Assembly (NCBI GenBank): GCA_014879765.1
Contig: JACSRL010000854.1
Location: 1-6,192, forward strand
Direction of reading: 5' to 3'
DNA length: 6,192 nucleotides
Source: Anaerolinea sp.
Lineage (GTDB): Bacteria > Chloroflexota > Anaerolineae > JAAEKA01
Shown piece after piece: positions 1 to 6,192 of the stretch. The stretch's first letter is position 1. Each line of letters opens with the position of its first letter. The notes beneath the pieces are model-generated. The model saw only the letters and a program-made list of their open reading frames with translations, ran no database searches and was not told the origin of the DNA. The position numbers and the translations under genes are program-made.

Positions 1-533
1 GAGACGCAGGTGCTGAAGCCGATGCAGTAGTCGGTGCCGGGCACGTCGTTGTCCATGGTCTTGGGGATCGCCACCACCTTGAAGCCCTGCTGCGCCAGAT
101 GCACCCCATAGCTGAGCGTGTCATCGCCGCCGATGGGGATCATGTAGTCGATGCCCAGCCACTCCAGGTTGGCCAGCACCTCGGGCGTCAGGTCGTTGAC
201 CTTATCGGAGTACTTGTCGCGCAGATGCAGCGGCACATCGTCGGCCTTGACGTGGCTGGGACGGGTGCGGGAGGAGTGCAGGAAGGTGCCGCCGGTGCGC
301 CCGGCGCGGTTGACCACATCCTCGGTCAGCACCTGGAAGTTTTCGTGGTTGTCATAATCTCTCTCGCGCACGATCTCGATGGCGCCCTTCCAGCCGCGGC
401 GGATGCCGATGACCTGATAGCCCTCGCGCAGCGCGCGAATGGTGACCCCGCGGATGGCAGGGTTGAGGCCAGGCACGTCGCCGCCGCCGGTCAGAATGCC
501 GATGGTGCCCTTGTAGAGTTTTCCGTTTGTCAT
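1..533 (-). CDS. pfp: 6-phosphofructokinase, PPi-type active site (N-terminal 177 codons; runs off left edge)
   Basis: Phosphorylates fructose-6-phosphate at C1 in the cytoplasmic Embden-Meyerhof pathway. Seen: the N-terminal phosphate-donor loop ILTGGGDVPGLN at residues 13-24; GGDDT at 135-139; PKTMDND at 157-163, with the presumed catalytic base Asp161 (E. coli PfkA Asp127). Known for the family: ATP enzymes have Gly at the second-last position of GGDGS and Gly in PGTIDND, while PPi-dependent enzymes have Asp and Lys. Here these are Asp138 and Lys158, so PPi as phosphoryl donor, and reversible catalysis, is inferred. Met160 replaces the nearly universal Ile. The start is fixed by a strong GGAGG (541-545) seven bases upstream of ATG 533. 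The gene is divergent from the permease gene. The C-terminal half, including the fructose-6-phosphate site, is outside the window. An annotation as pfkA is possible, but these residues argue against ATP use. Confidence 0.93.
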   Translation of the reverse strand, partial: MTNGKLYKGTIGILTGGGDVPGLNPAIRGVTIRALREGYQVIGIRRGWKGAIEIVRERDYDNHENFQVLTEDVVNRAGRTGGTFLHSSRTRPSHVKADDVPLHLRDKYSDKVNDLTPEVLANLEWLGIDYMIPIGGDDTLSYGVHLAQQGFKVVAIPKTMDNDVPGTDYCIGFSTCV

Positions 534-571
534 AGATGGACCTCCGAACAGTTGAAATAAACACTCCGCTT

Positions 572-599
572 CCCGCTGGCTGATGGGCCGGTGAGCGGG
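572..599 (-). other. Possible hairpin in the phosphofructokinase leader
   Basis: On the minus strand CCCGCT (599-594) can pair with AGCGGG (577-572), with an inner GGC/GCC stem. It falls in the untranslated leader predicted from the promoter at 634-662 and ends 26 bases before the ribosome binding site. It does not hide that site. No known riboswitch or attenuator pattern is recognised, and a six-pair stem in GC-rich DNA may be chance. Confidence 0.2.
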
Positions 600-633
600 G
601 GAACGGTGCAATGAACCTGCAAAAACAGCCCCC

Positions 634-662
634 ATGATACCACCAGGCAGGCGAAATCGCAA
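634..662 (-). promoter_or_regulatory. Sigma70-like promoter for the phosphofructokinase gene
   Basis: Minus-strand TTGCGA (662-657) and TATCAT (639-634) are separated by 17 bases, matching 4/6 and 5/6 consensus positions. Transcription would begin near 627, giving a leader of about 94 bases before the ATG at 533. Called by eye only. Confidence 0.45.
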
Positions 663-693
663 CCTGTTGGGGAGGTGTCGCGCAGGGCTGATC

Positions 694-728
694 TTGCGTG
701 AAACGTGAAACGTGAAACGTGATGCGTG
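694..728. repeat. Heptad array R1, five units of AAACGTG type
   Basis: Five consecutive 7-bp units: TTGCGTG, three exact AAACGTG, then ATGCGTG. It lies in the divergent control region between the phosphofructokinase promoter (634-662) and the permease promoter (788-817), so it is outside both genes. The same unit in the same orientation recurs just after the permease stop codon (R2), and the two arrays share an exact 21-bp stretch (702-722 and 1610-1630). On the other strand the unit reads CACGTTT, and its rotation TTTCACG resembles the units of R5 and R6. Confidence 0.9.
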
Positions 729-787
729 GCCCATGGCGCGCGTTTCCACGGATCGGGAGGGCCTCTCGCCCGATGGGGGGGGATAAC

Positions 788-817
788 TTGGCTGGCGCGG
801 CAGAGTGGACGTACAAT
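788..817 (+). promoter_or_regulatory. Sigma70-like promoter for the permease gene
   Basis: TTGGCT (788-793) and TACAAT (812-817) are 18 bases apart. Transcription would start near 824. A run of eight G (775-782) lies five bases upstream of the -35 element. The long open frame of the downstream gene has a GTG at 805 between the -35 and -10 elements, which could not be translated from this promoter; this is part of the reason for choosing a later start. Confidence 0.4.
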
Positions 818-870
818 GGCAGTCGCACAGGCTGCTGCTGGCCGTGCCATCCCCATCCCCGGTTCGAGCC

Positions 871-1611
871 TTGACACACCCTCCGTCCGATCTGATTTCC
901 CTGCTCACGCTGGCCGTGGCGGCCATCGTCTTCTTCGCGTCCTTCACCCAGAGCGTCGTTGGCTTCGGCACAGCCATGGTCGGCATGCCGCTGATAGTCG
1001 GCGTGCTGGGCATCCAGACCTCCTCCCCGTTGATCGCCCTGCTGGGCCTGACGCTGGAGATCGCCATGCTGGCCTATTACCGTCAAAGCGTCAGCCTGGC
1101 CGTCATCTGGCGGCTGGTCGCCGCGGCCGTGGTGGGCATTCCACTGGGTGTGTTGGCCATCCAGCGCATCGACGAGGAGATCGTGTTGACCGTGCTGGGG
1201 CTGGTGATCACCGGCTACGCCCTCTATGGCCTGCTGCGTCTGCGCCTGCCCCGGCTGGAAAGCAACCTGTGGGCCTATGGCGCGGGCTTTCTCTCCGGCC
1301 TGCTGGGCGGCGCCTACAACACGGCCGGTCCGCCGGTGGTGATCTACGGCCACTGCAAACGCTGGCCGCCGGAGCAGTTCCGCGGCAACCTGCAGGGCTT
1401 CTTTCTGGTCATCGACGTGCTGGTCATCGCCAACCACACGGCCGCGGGCAACATGAGCCCCGAGGTCTGGCGCTACTATCTGATCGCGCTGTTGCCGCTG
1501 GCGCTGGGCTTCATCGCCGGCGCCCGCCTGGCCAAACGCATCGACCCCGCGTTGTACAGCCGAATCGTGCTGGTGATGTTGGTGGTGCTGGGGGTGAGGC
1601 TGATCGTGTAA
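871..1611 (+). CDS. TauE/SafE-family membrane permease (sulfite/sulfonate or anion exporter type)
   Basis: Polytopic inner-membrane protein of about 246 residues, the usual length for TauE/SafE (DUF81) permeases, which move small anions such as sulfite or sulfoacetate; the substrate here is unknown. The family's duplicated motif is visible twice: FTQSVVGFGTAMVGMPL at residues 25-41 in the first half, and GFLSGLLGGAYNTAGPPVVIY at 139-159, an N-terminal and a C-terminal copy of the Gly-rich re-entrant motif. Hydrophobic segments lie at about 8-30, 36-50, 53-70, 79-97, 104-122, 136-160, 173-188, 202-220 and 230-246. The start is uncertain. TTG 871 places the first membrane helix at the usual distance and lies downstream of the predicted transcript start. 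GTG 844 and GTG 805 are in-frame alternatives; none has a clear Shine-Dalgarno sequence. The stop TAA (1609-1611) belongs to heptad array R2. Divergent from the phosphofructokinase gene, convergent with glcF. No link to sulfur metabolism is visible nearby. Confidence 0.85.
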   Translation: MTHPPSDLISLLTLAVAAIVFFASFTQSVVGFGTAMVGMPLIVGVLGIQTSSPLIALLGLTLEIAMLAYYRQSVSLAVIWRLVAAAVVGIPLGVLAIQRIDEEIVLTVLGLVITGYALYGLLRLRLPRLESNLWAYGAGFLSGLLGGAYNTAGPPVVIYGHCKRWPPEQFRGNLQGFFLVIDVLVIANHTAAGNMSPEVWRYYLIALLPLALGFIAGARLAKRIDPALYSRIVLVMLVVLGVRLIV

Positions 1612-1630
1612 CGTGAAACGTGAAACGTGA
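1602..1630. repeat. Heptad array R2, at the permease stop codon
   Basis: Units GATCGTG, TAACGTG, AAACGTG and AAACGTG run from 1602 to 1629. The first three bases of TAACGTG are the permease stop codon, one substitution away from the AAA of the standard unit. Orientation and unit are the same as in R1. Confidence 0.85.
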
Positions 1631-1654
1631 GGCGGAATTGCGCCTGGCGTTTTT
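1630..1654 (+). terminator. Possible weak intrinsic terminator after the permease gene
   Basis: AGGCG (1630-1634) can pair with CGCCT (1641-1645) around the loop GAATTG, followed after four bases by five T (1650-1654). The stem is short and the T run is not adjacent to it, so this is tentative. Confidence 0.3.
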
Positions 1655-1669
1655 GATGGCGGGGGACTC

Positions 1670-1697
1670 GTAATGAGTAACGAGTAACCCGTAACCC
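1670..1697. repeat. Heptad array R3, GTAAC type
   Basis: Four 7-bp units in a row: GTAATGA, GTAACGA, GTAACCC, GTAACCC. It lies between the convergent permease and glcF genes and is AT-richer than its surroundings. It is nearly the reverse complement of R4. Confidence 0.85.
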
Positions 1698-1748
1698 GAA
1701 GACGCGCCCCGCAAGCAAAGCCCCTCCGGTTACGAGTTACTCGTTACT
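1676..1748. other. 21-bp inverted repeat between convergent genes (R3 against R4)
   Basis: Bases 1676-1696 are the reverse complement of 1728-1748 at 20 of 21 positions (mismatch C1689/A1735), with a 31-base loop. In RNA from either strand this would fold into a long stem between two convergent genes, so it could act as a two-way transcript end or 3' stabiliser. No T run follows, so it is not a classic intrinsic terminator. The right arm includes the last codons and stop of glcF. Confidence 0.6.
1727..1747. repeat. Heptad array R4, overlapping the 3' end of glcF
   Basis: Three units, CGGTTAC, GAGTTAC and TCGTTAC, in inverted orientation to R3. On the minus strand the glcF reading frame enters the array, which encodes its last residues Ser-Asn-Glu and its TAA stop (1739-1737). 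Confidence 0.85.
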
Positions 1749-2999
1749 ATACGCCCTATCCAACACCTGCACCGTATGCCACACCGGCAGCGGCCGGCCG
1801 AGGCGCGCCAGGTGGGCCGCGATCTGGGTCATGCAGCCGATGTTGCCGGTGACAATGGCCTCGGCGCCGGTGGCCAGGATATTGCGCGCCTTGCGTTCCC
1901 CCAGTTGACCGGCGATCTGCGGCTGCTCCAGGTTGTAGACGCCGGCCGAGCCGCAGCACAGCTCTCCCTCGGGGATCTCCAGCAGGGTCAGGTTGGGGAT
2001 GGCGCTCAACAGCGCGCGCGGCTCGCTGCGCACCCCCTGCGCGTTGGCCAGGTGGCAGGCGTCGTGATAGGCTGCGCGCAGCGGCTGGGCCAGCGGCTGC
2101 GGCGCGACCATGCCCAGCCGGCTGAGAAAGAGGCTGATGTCCAGCGCCTTGGCGGCAAATGCCGCGGCCTCGTCCTCCTGCGTCAGACCGTGAAAGAGCG
2201 TCGGGTACTCGTGCATGCCCGACCCACAGCCGGCCGCGTTGGTGACGATGGCGTCCACGTCGGCCGGAAAGATGCGCAGGTTGGCGCGCGCCAGCGCCCG
2301 CGCCTGTTCCCCCTGGCCGATGTGCATGGAGAGCGCGCCGCAGCAGCCCTGGCCGCGGGGGATGATGACCTCGACGCCGTTGCGGCTCAGCACCCGCAGC
2401 GTGGCCCAGTTGATCTCCGGCGCCAGCGCCTGCTGCACACAGCCCACCAGCAGCGCGACCCGCGCCCGCCGCGCGCCCTGGGCGGGGTAAAAATCGGGCA
2501 GCGGCGCAGCCTGGGGCAGCCTGTCCGGCAGCAGATTGACCATCGCACTGAGCTTGTCTGGCAGCACGCGCGCCAGCGGCTTGCCCAGCCGGCCAGCCCT
2601 GGCGGCCGTGCGAAAGCGGCCGGTGTAGGGCAGTGTCTGGCGGATCAACAGCCGCTGCACGCGCTGGTCGACCGGCCGGTCGCGGCGCTGCGGCTCGACA
2701 TAGGCGCGGAAGCTGGCCAGCAGATCGCCGTAGGCCACGCCCGACGGGCAGGCCGGCACGCAGGCCAGGCAGCCCAGACAGCGATCGACGTAGGGCGTGG
2801 TCTCCTCCAGCGCCAGGCCCCCCTCCAGCGCCTCCTTCATCAGGAAGATGCGGCCGCGCGGCGAGTCCATCTCCTCCCCCAGCAGCCGGTAGGTGGGGCA
2901 GGCAGGCAGGCAGAAGCCACAGTGGACGCAAGTCTGCACTGCTTGGGCCATGATCTCGCCCTGCGGGCCGAGGGTGTCGACGGGGATGCTGTGCTGCAT
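1737..2999 (-). CDS. glcF: Glycolate oxidase iron-sulfur subunit GlcF (420 aa)
   Basis: Electron-transfer subunit of the membrane-associated glycolate (or D-lactate) oxidase, taking electrons from the flavin subunits through two 4Fe-4S clusters. Seen in order: first ferredoxin motif with Cys24, Cys27, Cys30 and Cys34; second with Cys74, Cys77, Cys80 and Cys84; a linker; then two cysteine-rich CCG domains. CCG domain one has GC at 186-187, the CCG at 219-221 and AAGC at 255-258. Domain two has HDACH at 312-316, CCG at 348-350 and a late GC at 388-389. All expected cysteines are present and the length is normal. ATG 2999 has GAGG (3009-3006) six bases upstream. The gene is second in the operon, 53 bp after the GlcD-GlcE fusion, with heptad array R5 filling the gap. 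Its last residues and stop are written by array R4. The family also includes LldE/LutA-like proteins, but two ferredoxin motifs plus two CCG domains beside GlcD/GlcE fit GlcF best. Confidence 0.95.
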   Translation of the reverse strand: MQHSIPVDTLGPQGEIMAQAVQTCVHCGFCLPACPTYRLLGEEMDSPRGRIFLMKEALEGGLALEETTPYVDRCLGCLACVPACPSGVAYGDLLASFRAYVEPQRRDRPVDQRVQRLLIRQTLPYTGRFRTAARAGRLGKPLARVLPDKLSAMVNLLPDRLPQAAPLPDFYPAQGARRARVALLVGCVQQALAPEINWATLRVLSRNGVEVIIPRGQGCCGALSMHIGQGEQARALARANLRIFPADVDAIVTNAAGCGSGMHEYPTLFHGLTQEDEAAAFAAKALDISLFLSRLGMVAPQPLAQPLRAAYHDACHLANAQGVRSEPRALLSAIPNLTLLEIPEGELCCGSAGVYNLEQPQIAGQLGERKARNILATGAEAIVTGNIGCMTQIAAHLARLGRPLPVWHTVQVLDRAYSNE

Positions 3000-3007
3000 G
3001 GGGAGCC

Positions 3008-3052
3008 TCGTAATTGATAATTGGCGAATTGGTGAATGGGTGAATGGTTAAT
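3008..3052. repeat. Array R5 of 7-8 bp units between the glcDE fusion and glcF
   Basis: Read on the minus strand the gap is almost entirely units beginning ATT: ATTAACC, ATTCACCC, ATTCACCA, ATTCGCCA, ATTATCA and ATTACGA. Unit length alternates between 7 and 8, unlike the strict heptads elsewhere. The fusion gene's TGA stop (3055-3053) abuts the first unit, and the last two bases of the final unit begin the GAGG ribosome binding site of glcF. The unit number therefore sets the spacing between the two coding regions. Confidence 0.85.
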
Positions 3053-5638
<2,586 letters not shown>

Positions 5639-5646
5639 GACTTTGG

Positions 5647-5658
5647 CTGGCTAGCCGG
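5647..5658. promoter_or_regulatory. Candidate operator palindrome near the glc transcript start
   Basis: CTGGCTAGCCGG is palindromic except for one T-G position, with a perfect GGCTAGCC core at 5649-5656. It lies a few bases downstream of the start expected from the promoter at 5669-5697, a place where a repressor could act. It does not match an operator I recognise for the GntR-type regulators (GlcC, LldR) of such operons. Confidence 0.2.
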
Positions 5659-5668
5659 TTGGTTTTCG

Positions 5669-5697
5669 ATTGTACAGCAGATCGGGCAGGAATTCAA
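5669..5697 (-). promoter_or_regulatory. Sigma70-like promoter for the glc operon
   Basis: Minus-strand TTGAAT (5697-5692) and TACAAT (5674-5669) are exactly 17 bases apart, matching consensus at 4/6 and 5/6 positions. Transcription would start near 5662, leaving 24 bases to ATG 5638 or 66 to ATG 5596. The -10 hexamer is identical to that of the permease promoter. Confidence 0.55.
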
Positions 5698-5707
5698 CTT
5701 GCCTCGC

Positions 5708-5736
5708 TTGCCATCTCAACGGTTCTGGAATAAACT
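5708..5736 (+). promoter_or_regulatory. Sigma70-like promoter for the response-regulator gene
   Basis: TTGCCA (5708-5713) and TAAACT (5731-5736) are 17 bases apart, matching 5/6 and 4/6 positions. The predicted transcript starts near 5743, about 45 bases before ATG 5788. Its -35 box lies only ten bases from that of the divergent glc promoter. Confidence 0.45.
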
Positions 5737-5787
5737 TCTAATCGTCGTCGCAATACCTGGCAGTCCAATGATGGACAAGGTGAACAA

Positions 5788-6153
5788 ATGCTTGCTCTTC
5801 TCGTTGAAGATGATAGCTTCAATCGCCAAGGTCTCTCTCTGTTCTTGCAGCAGTCAGGCTTCGAAGTACGCGAGGTATCGGATGCCAGCACGGCTCGATC
5901 TTTCGCGGCTGAGTGTCCGTTGGATGTGGCCATCGTTGATATTGTCCTTCCTTTGGAACCTGGTCAGGCTGTCAGTCAATCAGCCAATGTTGGCGTTGAG
6001 TTGGCTGAGGATCTCAAGAAATTGCGGCCAGGGTTGGGGGTGGTCATTTTTTCAGCTCATGCCGATAGGGGAACTGCTGTCTTCAGAATGCTCAATGGCG
6101 GCATGCGGGGAATTGCATATAAGCTTCTCAAGAGTTGTATTTTGGTGTCTTGA
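5788..6153 (+). CDS. Response-regulator receiver domain protein, short and probably damaged at its C-terminus
   Basis: A phosphoacceptor domain that would take a phosphoryl group from a sensor histidine kinase in the cytoplasm. Seen: the acidic pocket Glu7-Asp8-Asp9, phosphoacceptor Asp51 in VDIVLP, Ser89 in IFSAH at the Ser/Thr switch position, and the conserved lysine region GIAYKLLK (108-115). The loop after Asp51 is about ten residues longer than usual (56-68). AAGG (5777-5780) lies seven bases before the ATG. The frame then ends in an unrelated tail and TGA at 6153, with the last helix of the receiver fold and any output domain missing. Another frame continues from about 6123 to TAA 6173 as SQELYFGVLKGKLRV, which looks like the missing receiver helix (ELL..I..G.V type), so a frameshift is likely, followed by another stop. 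Base composition here is near 50% G+C against about two thirds elsewhere. A functional single-domain regulator is possible but less likely. Confidence 0.7.
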   Translation: MLALLVEDDSFNRQGLSLFLQQSGFEVREVSDASTARSFAAECPLDVAIVDIVLPLEPGQAVSQSANVGVELAEDLKKLRPGLGVVIFSAHADRGTAVFRMLNGGMRGIAYKLLKSCILVS

Positions 6154-6192
6154 AGGGTAAGCTTAGGGTGTAAGGCCATCTGTGTAACGAAG

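Noticed and set aside
352..1437. A 361-codon minus-strand frame across the permease gene and the phosphofructokinase start
   Set aside because: It is antisense to a convincing membrane protein and runs out of frame into the phosphofructokinase gene; the sequence is His/Gln/Asp-rich with no domain.
694..1630. CRISPR array or iteron origin from the repeated AAACGTG units
   Set aside because: Units are 7 bp, contiguous with no spacers, and there are no cas or replication-initiation genes nearby.
1670..1748. Insertion-sequence ends or a small MITE from the 21-bp inverted repeat
   Set aside because: Only 31 bases separate the arms, no target duplication is visible, and each arm is explained as a heptad array like the others in the window.
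1776..3017. A 413-codon plus-strand frame opposite glcF, and a 439-codon minus frame (1756-3075) overlapping it
   Set aside because: Both overlap a gene with every expected cysteine motif; their products are Gln/Arg/Ala/Gly-rich without motifs, typical of out-of-frame GC-rich DNA.

Overview
The window is a GC-rich (about two thirds G+C over most of its length) bacterial chromosomal segment holding four metabolic or transport genes and one signalling gene. The organism is not certain. The group-III-like, PPi-type phosphofructokinase, the long-loop receiver domain and the many short AT-rich heptad arrays between genes together suggest a Chloroflexota bacterium (Anaerolineae/Caldilineae type), but this is inference from style, not from a marker gene.

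Layout: (1) 1-533, minus strand, the N-terminal 177 codons of a 6-phosphofructokinase with PPi-type active-site residues, running off the left edge. (2) 534-870, a divergent control region with a promoter for each flanking gene and a heptad array. (3) 871-1611, plus strand, a TauE/SafE-family membrane permease. (4) 1612-1736, a convergent intergenic region made almost wholly of heptad arrays, two of which form a long inverted repeat. (5) 5638-1737, minus strand, a two-gene glycolate (or D-lactate) oxidase operon: a GlcD-GlcE fusion of 861 codons followed 53 bp later by GlcF, the iron-sulfur subunit. (6) 5639-5787, a divergent region with two back-to-back sigma70-like promoters. (7) 5788-6153, plus strand, a receiver-domain response regulator that stops early in a stretch of clearly lower GC (about 50%), probably degraded or frameshifted.

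The glc genes work as one enzyme: GlcD and GlcE carry the two FAD-binding domains and GlcF the two 4Fe-4S clusters, passing electrons from glycolate oxidation to the membrane. The other genes have no obvious functional link to them.

The most unusual signal is not a gene. Six short arrays of degenerate 7-8 bp units (TTTCACG / GTTCATC / ATTCACC / GTTAC types) punctuate the window. Three of them carry or touch the stop codons of the adjacent genes. A fourth lies in frame inside the GlcD-GlcE junction and encodes the linker, apparently kept open because its middle unit departs from the consensus exactly where the consensus would give stop codons.
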